Source: Propionicimonas sp. (lineage in GTDB: Bacteria; Actinomycetota; Actinomycetes; Propionibacteriales; Propionibacteriaceae). From it: a DNA stretch of 64,000 nt. Shown here in pieces: positions 57,492 through 64,000 of the stretch. Location of the stretch: contig NZ_JARKPQ010000139.1 of assembly GCF_029975155.1 (NCBI RefSeq), positions 1 through 64,000 of the forward strand, in the 5' to 3' direction. Each line of letters starts with the position of its first letter. Within the stretch, counting starts at the first letter, position 1. Under the pieces are notes generated by a model. The model was not told where the DNA came from and ran no database searches. It saw only the letters and a list, made by a program, of their open reading frames with translations. The position numbers and the translations under genes are program-made.

Positions 57492-58454
57492 CTACTCGGC
57501 GCCGGCGAGGTTGAGCACGGCCCGAGCGAGGTCCTCGTCGACGACGACCTCGTCCAGCGTGCCGGAGCGCAGGGCGCCGACGACGCCGAGCGCCTTCTCG
57601 ACGCCGGCGGCCAGGCCGACCACGTCCGGGATGGCGGTGAGCTGCTCGACGGTGATCCCGATCACCCGCTGCGAGGTGGGCAGGCCGAGCGGACGGCCGT
57701 TGACGTCGTAGAAACGGCCACAGATGTCCCCGGCCGGGGCCTGGCGCGACAGCAGCGCGGCCTCCGACTCGTTCAGGTGCATGGCCGCGACCACCCGGCG
57801 CGAGTTGTGCACGCCGAAGGAGCCGACGCCGACGAAGGCGAGGTCGACCGCCGCCGCCCGCTCCACGGCTGCGCGGATCACCGACTCGCGAGTCAGCGCG
57901 AGCCACGTGCCGGGTGACTCCACGACCGCCGGCGACTCGAACCGGAACGAGATCGCCCGCAGCTTCGCCGCCAGCACCTCCAGCGAGGTGTTGCCCGCGG
58001 GGCCGGCGTCGGACGGCAGCCCGCCGACGAGTGGGCAGATCCGCAGGGCGGCGTTCACCGGCTCGATGTTCACCAGCCCGGCGAACCGCTCGATCATCGC
58101 GCCCCAGCTGATCCCGAAGGACGTGATCCGCGGGTAGCGCTCCTCGAAGATGTGCGCAGCCGCCTGCGCGACCACCTCGATCGGCGAGCGGCCCCGCGGT
58201 CGCGGGACGACGAAGGCCGTCTTCACCCCGAACGCCCGGCACAGGCCCTGTTCGAGCTCGGTGACGTGGCCGATCACTCCCGGATCGTGGATCCGGACCT
58301 CGACCAGGCCCTGGTCCCGCGCCGCCGTGAGAATCCGGGAGACGCTCGAGCGGGAGATGCCCAGGGTCTTCGCGATCTCTCCCTGGGAGCGATCCTCGAG
58401 GTAGTACAGCCGAGCGGCCTTGACCAGGACGTCTTGACTTCGGGGAGCCGGCAT
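57492..58454 (-). CDS. SorC-family transcriptional regulator, next to the PTS block
   Basis: 320 residues from ATG 58454, with GGAGGTGAG directly upstream. HTH YYLEDRSQGEIAKTLGISRSSVSRILTAARDQG; sensor domain with ISWGAMIERFAGLVN, SPAVVESPGTW and VGSFGVHNSRRVVAAMHL. These regulators bind sugar phosphates. The site TTGCACAAACGTGC lies 51 bases upstream of its own start, and TTGCACCATTGTGC lies at the PTS promoter, so it likely controls both. Confidence 0.92.
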   Translation of the reverse strand: MPAPRSQDVLVKAARLYYLEDRSQGEIAKTLGISRSSVSRILTAARDQGLVEVRIHDPGVIGHVTELEQGLCRAFGVKTAFVVPRPRGRSPIEVVAQAAAHIFEERYPRITSFGISWGAMIERFAGLVNIEPVNAALRICPLVGGLPSDAGPAGNTSLEVLAAKLRAISFRFESPAVVESPGTWLALTRESVIRAAVERAAAVDLAFVGVGSFGVHNSRRVVAAMHLNESEAALLSRQAPAGDICGRFYDVNGRPLGLPTSQRVIGITVEQLTAIPDVVGLAAGVEKALGVVGALRSGTLDEVVVDEDLARAVLNLAGAE

Positions 58455-58505
58455 CTCACCTCCGTCCGGATCCTGGTGCTGCCGTGGCACCATTGCGAAG
58501 CCTAG

Positions 58506-58519
58506 TTGCACAAACGTGC
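58506..58519. promoter_or_regulatory. Operator TTGCACAAACGTGC upstream of SorC gene
   Basis: Dyad GCAC-N4-GTGC. It shares design and flank with the 62490-62503 site. A degenerate GGCACCATTGCG copy sits at 58486-58497, closer to the gene. Confidence 0.65.
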
Positions 58520-58537
58520 GGACGGAGGCGATCCGGC

Positions 58538-58582
58538 GATTCCCCGTCCGGCCCGATCCACAACGGCCGCGGACGGGGAATC
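58538..58582 (-). terminator. 13-bp hairpin after the DXR-like oxidoreductase gene
   Basis: GATTCCCCGTCCG (58538-58550) and CGGACGGGGAATC (58570-58582) with a 19-base loop, six bases after the oxidoreductase stop codon. Likely end of the PTS operon, though no T-run is seen. Confidence 0.65.
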
Positions 58583-58588
58583 GGCAGG

Positions 58589-59887
58589 TCAACCGATGAC
58601 GCCGGACCTGACCAGCGCATCCTGCAGCCGACGCATCGCCACCAGCGGCCTGGTCTCGTCGACCTCCACGTCGTCGTAGGTGAGCGTGGCGCCCGCCTCG
58701 AGGTCGCGCTTCAGCACGCAGCCCGCCACCAGACCGATCGGGATGGCGTTCAGCTCCTTGGCGACCTCGGTGTCCACCGTCCAGCCGTGGACGTGATGCC
58801 CGCCCATGCCCTCCAGCACCGTGCCGGCCGTGAGCGGGAACTTCGCCTTCGCGGTCACCTCGGAGCGCCAGGTCTTGGTCTGGAAGTCGGCGGCGCGGTT
58901 CAGCACGGCCTCGCTGATCGACAGGTGCGCCTCGATGGACGCCAGGTGGTGCGGCCGGTAGACCGCGTAGTACGGGCCGGTGCCGAACTTCAGGTAGTCC
59001 AGCTCGTGGGTGACGACCGGATCCTCCGAGCGGACCACCACGAAGATGCCGGGCGCCACGTCGCCCTCGACGGTGTACTCCACCACGGGGGTGTTGCCGA
59101 GGATGCCGCCGTCCGCCGCCGGGATCAGCTTCTTCGCCAGCTCGTCCACCGTGCAGGACGGACCGTGCATGCCGGCCACGTCGACCGGGAAGCCCGTGGC
59201 GTTCGACAGTGCCGCCATCTCCAGCTGTGTCTTGGTGCCGTCGGTGAACTCGCACAGCATGCGCGGGTTCATGTTCTTGCGCGCAGCTTCCTCAGCGACG
59301 TCCTCCGGCACGTCGGTGGGCCGGTTGGGGTTGTTCTTGCCCTTGCCCGCGGCCACGACGGTGAGCCCCAGGTCCTCGGCGTACTCCACCAGCTTCACGC
59401 ACTCGACCGGCTCGTCGCCGCGGCAGATCGTGTAGACCTGATTGCCCGCGTTGGCAATGCTGGACAGCAGCAGGCCGACGGTCACGTCCGCCTCGACCGT
59501 CATCAGCGCGACGTCCTTCTTCCCCACCAGGGACGCGTAGGCGATCTGCGCGGCGATCTCCGGCACACCGGACACCTCCAGCACGATGTCCACCGGCAGC
59601 CGCGGCATCAGCAGGCCGTCGTCGATCACGACAGCGCGGCCGGCCTCGACGAGTGCGGCGGCCCGCGCGACGTCGGTCTCGACGGTCACGTCCTTCCGGC
59701 CGGCCTTGGTGAGCGCCTCGACCCCACGCTCGACGGCGATGTCGGCGACGGCCGCGACCTCCATTCCCCTGGCCCGCTCGATCTGGGCGATCAGACCGCT
59801 GCCCATCTGGCCGGCGCCGACCACGCCGACGCGTACCGGATGGCCGACCTTGCGCTGCCGCTCAAGGAGCCCCTGGGTGTAACTCAT
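58589..59887 (-). CDS. DXR-like (DRL/COG4091) oxidoreductase with SAF domain
   Basis: 432-residue NAD(P)-dependent enzyme. Rossmann motif RVGVVGAGQMGSGLIAQI at about 18-35; middle blocks EADVTVGLLLSS, CRGDEPVECVKLVEYA, AAGKGKNNPNRPTD, FTDGTKTQLEMAALSNATG and DVAGMHGPSC; C-terminal SAF-type domain from about 350. These match the DRL family from Brucella abortus, which turns 1-deoxy-D-xylulose 5-phosphate into 2-C-methyl-D-erythritol 4-phosphate, and only loosely homoserine dehydrogenase. Here it is last in a PTS operon, so it may run in the oxidising direction. The substrate is an inference; other DRL members are unassigned. Confidence 0.85.
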   Translation of the reverse strand: MSYTQGLLERQRKVGHPVRVGVVGAGQMGSGLIAQIERARGMEVAAVADIAVERGVEALTKAGRKDVTVETDVARAAALVEAGRAVVIDDGLLMPRLPVDIVLEVSGVPEIAAQIAYASLVGKKDVALMTVEADVTVGLLLSSIANAGNQVYTICRGDEPVECVKLVEYAEDLGLTVVAAGKGKNNPNRPTDVPEDVAEEAARKNMNPRMLCEFTDGTKTQLEMAALSNATGFPVDVAGMHGPSCTVDELAKKLIPAADGGILGNTPVVEYTVEGDVAPGIFVVVRSEDPVVTHELDYLKFGTGPYYAVYRPHHLASIEAHLSISEAVLNRAADFQTKTWRSEVTAKAKFPLTAGTVLEGMGGHHVHGWTVDTEVAKELNAIPIGLVAGCVLKRDLEAGATLTYDDVEVDETRPLVAMRRLQDALVRSGVIG

Positions 59888-59906
59888 CTCGATTCCTCTC
59901 GTACTC

Positions 59907-60350
59907 TCAACGGGGACTGCTCTGCGTCCGGGGGATCCGGATCCGGCCCGCGGACGGTGCTTGTGGGGTCTTCGTCGTGGGCTTGGCGCCCGGGAGCATC
60001 CCGAGTGCGCTGTCGACAGCGCGTTGCAGGTGTTTGTTCTCACCGGTGCGCTCGGCGACGGTGGCGATGGGCCCGGTGAGTTGGGGTGCGGGGCGCAGCC
60101 GGCTGAAGATGGTGGCGCCGGTCATGGCTTTGGCCTCGACGATCTGGTCGGTGGCGGGGTCGACGAGCAGGACGACCAGCGCACCGCTGAGGCGGCCCTT
60201 GTCGCGTCCGCTGACCAGGCGGAGTTGGCGTCCGGCGTTCTCGCGGGCCATCTCGTTGACGACCTTGAGGTAGCCGCGATGCTGCCACAGGGAGAGCACG
60301 ATGCTGGCGACCATGGCGCCGAGCAGGAGGAGCGCGAACTGCCAGCCCAT
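59907..60350 (-). CDS. gutM: GutM/SrlM-type glucitol operon protein
   Basis: 147-residue protein with one N-terminal membrane helix (WQFALLLLGAMVASIVLSLW), then GYLKVVNEMARENAGRQLRLVSGRD and VVLLVDPATDQIVEAKAMTG, as in the GutM activator of glucitol PTS operons. The C-terminus is a Pro/Lys-rich tail. It overlaps nothing but starts two bases after the EIIA stop. The role in regulation is known only in enterobacteria. Confidence 0.9.
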   Translation of the reverse strand: MGWQFALLLLGAMVASIVLSLWQHRGYLKVVNEMARENAGRQLRLVSGRDKGRLSGALVVLLVDPATDQIVEAKAMTGATIFSRLRPAPQLTGPIATVAERTGENKHLQRAVDSALGMLPGAKPTTKTPQAPSAGRIRIPRTQSSPR

Positions 60351-60352
60351 GG

Positions 60353-60730
60353 TCAGGCCTCCGGGTCGCGATGGACGGCGATCTGGTCGCCGACCGCGGG
60401 GACGGGGACGTCACCGGACGCCTTCACCGCACCCGGCAGCAGGTCGGCGTCGCCGACGTTGAGGTACACCACGATGTGGCCCAGCTGACGGAAGTTGCCG
60501 TTCGCCATCGAACCGACCTCATCGATCCTCATCGAGGTGTTCCCGATCCACAGCCGATCGCCGACCTGGATCGGCTGGAACTCGGATTCAGGGCCACAGT
60601 GCACGAGGCTGACCTCCGCCAGCGCGTCGGGAACCGGCTGGCCGAACAGGATGAACACCCCGGCCTCGAACAGCTCCGCCGCGTCGGATCCGATGTGGAC
60701 CACCGAGGACCGCCAGATGGGCTGGGTCAT
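60353..60730 (-). CDS. srlB: PTS glucitol/sorbitol-type EIIA
   Basis: 125-residue cytosolic phosphocarrier. VLFGQPVPDALAEVSLVHC-type core with the phospho-His, FQPIQVGDRLWIG and VGSMANGNFRQLGHIVVYL are the glucitol EIIA family signature. It passes phosphate from HPr to EIIB. It lies 65 bases downstream of the EIIB gene. Confidence 0.94.
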   Translation of the reverse strand: MTQPIWRSSVVHIGSDAAELFEAGVFILFGQPVPDALAEVSLVHCGPESEFQPIQVGDRLWIGNTSMRIDEVGSMANGNFRQLGHIVVYLNVGDADLLPGAVKASGDVPVPAVGDQIAVHRDPEA

Positions 60731-60795
60731 GAAGGCTTTCCTTTCGTACGGTGCCCTGGCGAGCCGAGTCGGCCCGCCAGGGCACCGGGGTTGGG

Positions 60796-61788
60796 TCAGA
60801 TGAGCAGGAAGGATGCCAGGTAGGCGATGACCACCGAGACCGGCGAGGTGATCTGGCGGGAGAACAGCACCGCGGGCACACCGACCGCGACCGTCTCGGG
60901 TTCCGCCTCGCCCAGGGACAGGCCCACCGGGACGAAGTCACAGCCGACCTGGCCGTCGATCGCGAACAGCGTCGGCAGCGCGTACTGCACCGGCAGGGCA
61001 CCGGCGGCGATCTGGGTGCCCATCAGCACACCGATCACCTGTGCGATCGCCGCGCCTGGTCCGAGGATCGGCGACAGGAACGGCAGACCGACGATGATGC
61101 CCAGCAGGACCAGCCCGAACGGGTTCCCCGCCAGCGGGGTCACCGCCTGCGCGATCCAGTTCGACAGTCCGGTGTAGGTGACGATGCCGATCAGCAGCGA
61201 CACGTACGCCATGAACGGGATGATCGTGTTCAGGGTCAGCTTCAGCGCCTGCCGGCCGGAGGACAGCAGCGTGTTGATGAAGTAGCCGATCGCGTTGCCG
61301 AACTTGATCACGAACCCCATGAAGCCCTTGGCCTCGACCGCAGCAGCCCGCGGCGCCCCGCCGGCGGCCACCGCCGCCACCGCCTCCGCCGTGGTGTCAC
61401 CGAGCGGCACCGCGCCGGCCTCGGCCAGCGTCACCTCCGCCGGGGTGACCGCGGAGACGAAGATGTCGTCGGTGATGAACTGCGCCAGCGGCCCACCCGG
61501 CTCACCGGGATAGATGTCGACGGTCGGGATCCGCTTCTTCGGGTACACACCGATCCGGGCCGTGCCGCCGCAGTTGATCACCGCGCACAGCACCTGGGCA
61601 TCGGGAATGTTGTTCACGAACCCGTCCACGGCCTCCGCGCCGGACAATTCCGCGATCTTCGCCGCGACCGGGTGGATCCCGCCACCGGTCACCGACAGGA
61701 CCACGTTCTTCTCCGCCGTCGGCTGCAGGGTCAGCCCGCTGCCCCAGCCACCACGGCCCTTCACGATCTTCACAGCCTGGTAGCTCAC
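60796..61788 (-). CDS. srlE: PTS glucitol/sorbitol-type EIIB (EIIBC2) membrane subunit
   Basis: 330 residues from a GTG at 61788 that overlaps the EIIC stop (GTGA). The N-terminal EIIB domain has the phospho-Cys in CAVINCGGTARIGVYPKKR. The C-terminal half is membranous (LTLNTIIPFMAYVSLLIGI, GLVLLGIIVGLPFLSPILGP and PVSVVIAYLASFLLI). The family is specific for glucitol-like polyols, which are phosphorylated at the end carbon on entry. Confidence 0.94.
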   Translation of the reverse strand: MSYQAVKIVKGRGGWGSGLTLQPTAEKNVVLSVTGGGIHPVAAKIAELSGAEAVDGFVNNIPDAQVLCAVINCGGTARIGVYPKKRIPTVDIYPGEPGGPLAQFITDDIFVSAVTPAEVTLAEAGAVPLGDTTAEAVAAVAAGGAPRAAAVEAKGFMGFVIKFGNAIGYFINTLLSSGRQALKLTLNTIIPFMAYVSLLIGIVTYTGLSNWIAQAVTPLAGNPFGLVLLGIIVGLPFLSPILGPGAAIAQVIGVLMGTQIAAGALPVQYALPTLFAIDGQVGCDFVPVGLSLGEAEPETVAVGVPAVLFSRQITSPVSVVIAYLASFLLI

Positions 61789-62387
61789 AGCACACCTCCC
61801 TCGGACTTCGCGCCCTGGATCTGACCGGCCTCGTACATCTCGTCGAACCGCTTGAAGGTCTCCTGGTGACCGCCGCGGTTGATCAGGATCCGGGTGATCC
61901 ACTGGGTCAGGTAACCCCGGATGATGATCACGATGATGCCGACGATGAAGTACAGCACCGCCAGCCGCGCGTACGACTCCGGCGCGATCTGCCGCACGCC
62001 CTCGGCCACACCGGCCCAGACGAACAGCTCACCCGCGTTCGCGTGCGGGAAGAACGCCGTCACCGGGTGCACGAACGACACCGCAGAGTCGTAGAACGCC
62101 GGCTTGTACTTCTCCGGCAGGAATCGACCGAAGGTGTAGGCCATCGGGTTGGTCAGGATGATCACCGCGATGATCGGCATGATCGAGTAGCGGGTGATCG
62201 CGTACTTGCCCGCCCACTGCACCGCCCGGGTCACCCGCTCCTCACCGATCCAGGTGGTCACCGCATACATCGCGGTCAACAGCACGATCAGCAACGGCAG
62301 GATGCCTGTGATCAGACCCATCAAGCTCTCGGCCGACTTGTTGAACAAGCCGATGAAGTGTTCAGCGAACCACGTGATTGCGTCCAT
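61785..62387 (-). CDS. srlA: PTS glucitol/sorbitol-type EIIC membrane subunit
   Basis: 200-residue membrane permease. ILPLLIVLLTAMYAVTTWIGEERV, RYSIMPIIAVIILTNPMAY and PEKYKPAFYDSAVSFVHPVTAFFPHANAGE match SrlA. GGAGGG lies nine bases upstream. The stop codon of a 26-codon ORF is directly adjacent to the ATG, suggesting translational coupling. First named gene of the operon C-B-A-GutM-DRL. Confidence 0.94.
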   Translation of the reverse strand: MDAITWFAEHFIGLFNKSAESLMGLITGILPLLIVLLTAMYAVTTWIGEERVTRAVQWAGKYAITRYSIMPIIAVIILTNPMAYTFGRFLPEKYKPAFYDSAVSFVHPVTAFFPHANAGELFVWAGVAEGVRQIAPESYARLAVLYFIVGIIVIIIRGYLTQWITRILINRGGHQETFKRFDEMYEAGQIQGAKSEGGVL

Positions 62388-62468
62388 CTACCGGTTCCCT
62401 CCAGGATTCGGCGCCACCACCGGCGCGACCAAGCCCACGGCCAACGCCGCGAGCGAAACTGATGGCAT
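62388..62468 (-). CDS. 26-codon hydrophobic small ORF heading the PTS operon
   Basis: Encodes MPSVSLAALAVGLVA followed by a short Pro/Gly-rich end NPGGNR, with TAG directly before the ATG of EIIC. AAGGAG lies seven bases upstream of its ATG at 62468, among the strongest ribosome binding sites in the window. It may be a small membrane protein, a leader peptide that couples EIIC translation, or a chance ORF. No homology is claimed. Confidence 0.55.
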   Translation of the reverse strand: MPSVSLAALAVGLVAPVVAPNPGGNR

Positions 62469-62489
62469 CAGCAACTCCTTTGTTCTGGT

Positions 62490-62527
62490 TTGCACCATTG
62501 TGCACACTCTTTCGGACATATGTGCAC
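62490..62527. promoter_or_regulatory. Operator region of the PTS operon
   Basis: TTGCACCATTGTGC at 62490-62503 (GCAC-N4-GTGC dyad), overlapping GTGCAC at 62500-62505, and GTGCAC again at 62522-62527. The first is the counterpart of the site at 58506-58519. It lies 22-59 bases upstream of the small ORF start. Confidence 0.65.
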
Positions 62528-62786
62528 TGGACGGAAGCTAAGCACACTCTGGAACGGCATGCAAGAGGGCGGCCAGCAATCAGCGTCGCGTCGCGGCGAC
62601 GTCCGCCTGAACGATTCTGCGCAATCCTGCGGACGCGCGGAAACGGGCGTGACCAAGCCACCCCCGCACCCACCCCCGTCATCCCGGCGAACGCCGGGAC
62701 CGCACCGCGCGGGCCCGACCATGCAGCCCCCGCACCCACCCCCCTCATCCCGGCGAACGCCGGGATCCCACCCGGAAGCGGGCACG
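62528..62786. repeat. Two family B repeats in the gap between the PTS operon and carD
   Basis: From 62388 to 62829 the only coding signal is the small ORF. B elements lie at 62678-62700 and 62745-62768 (CATCCCGGCGAACGCCGGGA), each preceded by CCCCGCACCCACCCCC, thus a tandem duplication of about 67 bases. The rest, 62528-62677, shows nothing recognisable. Confidence 0.8.
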
Positions 62787-62789
62787 ACA

Positions 62790-62819
62790 AAGCCGCCCCC
62801 GCTAGGGCGGAGGCGGCTT
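62790..62819 (-). terminator. Terminator after carD
   Basis: AAGCCGCC/GGCGGCTT stem (8 bp) with an inner CCGC-TAG-GCGG pairing, followed in the minus direction by TTTGT. It ends ten bases after the carD stop codon. Confidence 0.75.
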
Positions 62820-62829
62820 CAGCGTGAAC

Positions 62830-63315
62830 TCAGGAGGCGAGGACCTCATCCAGCAGGACCTCTGCACGGTCCTCTGCGACCTTCTCGGCGAGCGCGAGCT
62901 CGGAGACCAGGATCTGCCGTGCCTTGGCGAGCATGCGCTTCTCGCCCGCGGACAGGCCGCGCTCCTTCTCCCGACGCCACAGGTCGCGGACGACCTCTGC
63001 GACCTTCAGGACGTTGCCGGAGTGCAGCTTCTCCAGGTTCGCCTTGTAGCGGCGGGACCAGTTCGTCGGCTCCTCTGCGTGGGGCGCACGCAGAACGGTG
63101 AAGACCCGTTCCAGCCCGTCCGCGTCCACGACGTCCCGAACGCCGACCAGATCGAGGTTGCACGCCGGTACCCGCACCACCAGGTCGTTCTGACCGACGA
63201 TGCGCAGCACAAGATAGAGCTTGTCCTCGCCTTTGATCGCTCGGGTTTCCAGGGCTTCGATCACTGCCGCGCCATGATTGGGGTAGACCACCGTTTCACC
63301 GACTGTGAACGTCAT
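62830..63315 (-). CDS. carD: CarD-family RNA-polymerase-binding regulator
   Basis: 161-residue essential-type actinobacterial regulator that binds RNA polymerase beta and stabilises open complexes at rRNA and other promoters. [20 protein letters not shown] is the polymerase-interaction domain; the C-terminal helical part has [30 protein letters not shown] and the conserved tryptophan. Start at 63315; the frame continues upstream but without family similarity. In mycobacteria ispD-ispF follow; here the PTS block intervenes. Confidence 0.97.
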   Translation of the reverse strand: MTFTVGETVVYPNHGAAVIEALETRAIKGEDKLYLVLRIVGQNDLVVRVPACNLDLVGVRDVVDADGLERVFTVLRAPHAEEPTNWSRRYKANLEKLHSGNVLKVAEVVRDLWRREKERGLSAGEKRMLAKARQILVSELALAEKVAEDRAEVLLDEVLAS

Positions 63316-63509
63316 ATAACTTCGACCACCTTTCCCGGCTGTCAAGTCTAGCACAGCGCGCCGCCAGGTTCCTCTGTCTCTCCTAGCCAGAGCCAGTTTA
63401 CAGGGGTTGACAGGACGTGGATTCTGTGCCTGAGGACCCGGTGTTCGGCAGGACTCCTTGCCAGAAGCACGTCCTGACAATTGAGCGCGAACGGCGGTTG
63501 CCCCGGACA

Positions 63510-63561
63510 CGGGGACAGGTCCCATTCCCGTTCAGGCGAACGGGAATGGGACCTGTCCCCG
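63510..63561. repeat. Perfect 24-bp-stem palindrome, GGGGACAG family (D)
   Basis: Arms 63510-63533 and 63538-63561 pair perfectly with an AGGC loop. Lies just after the PTS fructose gene end (minus strand), suiting a terminator role. Confidence 0.9.
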
Positions 63562-63573
63562 GTTGGTGAGCGA

Positions 63574-64000
63574 TCAGGCGACCGCCAGGACCTCCTTCTT
63601 CGGCCAGATCGTCTTGGCGGCGACCACCGCGGCAGCGGCGACGGCGACGCCCGCGGCCAGGCTGATCAGGAAGCCGAAGATGGCTGCCGGCAGCGGCTGG
63701 AACGCGAACAGGACGAAGATGCCGCCGTGCGGTGCCCGCAGGCCGACGCCGAGGGCCATGCTCAACGCGCCGGTCACCGCGCCACCCAGCATCATGGACG
63801 GGATCACCCGCAGCGGATCGGCAGCAGCGAACGGGATCGCACCCTCGGAGATGAAGGACGCGCCCAGCAGCCAGGCGGCCGTCCCGTTCTCGCGCTCCAC
63901 CTCGGTGAACAGCTTCTTCCGGACGACGGTGGCCAGGGCCATCGCCAGCGGCGGCACCATGCCGGCGGCCATCACGGCGGCCATCACGTTGAAGTTCGCG
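63574..64000 (-). CDS. fruA: PTS fructose-type EIIC, C-terminal part
   Basis: The last 141 residues of a fructose-class PTS permease; the N-terminal part lies beyond the right edge. [47 protein letters not shown] with the family-typical EGAIPF, and [15 protein letters not shown] are the hallmark of the FruA EIIC. Multiple membrane helices are visible. The gene ends with PKKEVLAVA at 63574. Confidence 0.93.
   Translation of the reverse strand, partial: ANFNVMAAVMAAGMVPPLAMALATVVRKKLFTEVERENGTAAWLLGASFISEGAIPFAAADPLRVIPSMMLGGAVTGALSMALGVGLRAPHGGIFVLFAFQPLPAAIFGFLISLAAGVAVAAAAVVAAKTIWPKKEVLAVA

Noticed and set aside
58589-59887. Homoserine dehydrogenase assignment for the DRL-type protein
   Set aside because: It lacks the homoserine dehydrogenase substrate block; middle motifs and the SAF domain match the DRL/COG4091 family and the context is a polyol PTS.

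Overview
The window is a high-GC (about 70%) chromosomal segment of an actinobacterium. The evidence is the gene families: CarD next to the isoprenoid genes, a cysS-rlmB pair, an orphan MsiK/UgpC-type ABC ATPase, DUF3263, DUF4032 and DUF6716 proteins, and HrcA/CIRCE control of groEL. The style fits Propionibacteriales, but that is an inference. All 53 protein genes and the one tRNA were read directly from the sequence. Most intergenic spaces carry palindromic repeats of at least five families, and several of these repeats lie in frame inside protein genes.

Layout. 1-4840: groEL (cut by the left edge) with two tandem CIRCE operators, an OmpR-type two-component system, and three small genes. 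4979-10624: mannose-6-phosphate isomerase, a small P-loop kinase and a 1211-residue secreted repeat protein. 10747-22467: tRNA-Thr, a methyltransferase, a DedA membrane protein, the sugar ABC ATPase, a DUF4032 kinase-like protein, cysS-rlmB, a secreted SpoIVB-like S55 protease, a DUF6716 protein and a DJ-1/PfpI protein. 22573-34076: a minus-strand sugar-degradation block (PHP-type hydrolase, class II aldolase-SDR fusion, zinc-type alcohol dehydrogenase, DeoR regulator, then E2, E3 and a fused E1 alpha/beta of a 2-oxoacid-dehydrogenase-like complex), with a divergent FGGY kinase. 35914-45223: an L-rhamnose locus (kinase, mutarotase, isomerase, a complete ABC importer and a LacI regulator). 45610-51561: SppA, serine hydroxymethyltransferase, DUF2207 and a zinc metallopeptidase. 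51669-62468: ispF and ispD followed upstream by a second catabolic block (SorC regulator, acetoin-type E2, E1 beta, E1 alpha, second SorC regulator, DXR-like oxidoreductase, GutM, and a glucitol-family PTS). 62830-64000: carD and the end of a fructose PTS gene.

How the genes work together. The LacI-type operator TTGAATCGTTTCA recurs upstream of the rhamnose transporter, the rhamnulokinase, the regulator itself and the FGGY/PHP divergent promoter, so the two sugar blocks probably form one regulon. The most striking locus is 51669-62468. A glucitol-type PTS, an enzyme of the DRL family (whose Brucella member interconverts 1-deoxyxylulose 5-phosphate and 2-C-methylerythritol 4-phosphate) and an acetoin-dehydrogenase-like E1/E2 are placed between carD and ispD. 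This can be read as a route that imports 2-C-methylerythritol as MEP, oxidises it to DXP, and cleaves DXP to acetyl-CoA plus glyceraldehyde 3-phosphate. That pathway is my inference; I know of no description of it. A shared GCAC-N4-GTGC operator and a 26-codon ORF with a strong ribosome binding site at the head of the PTS operon add to the interest.
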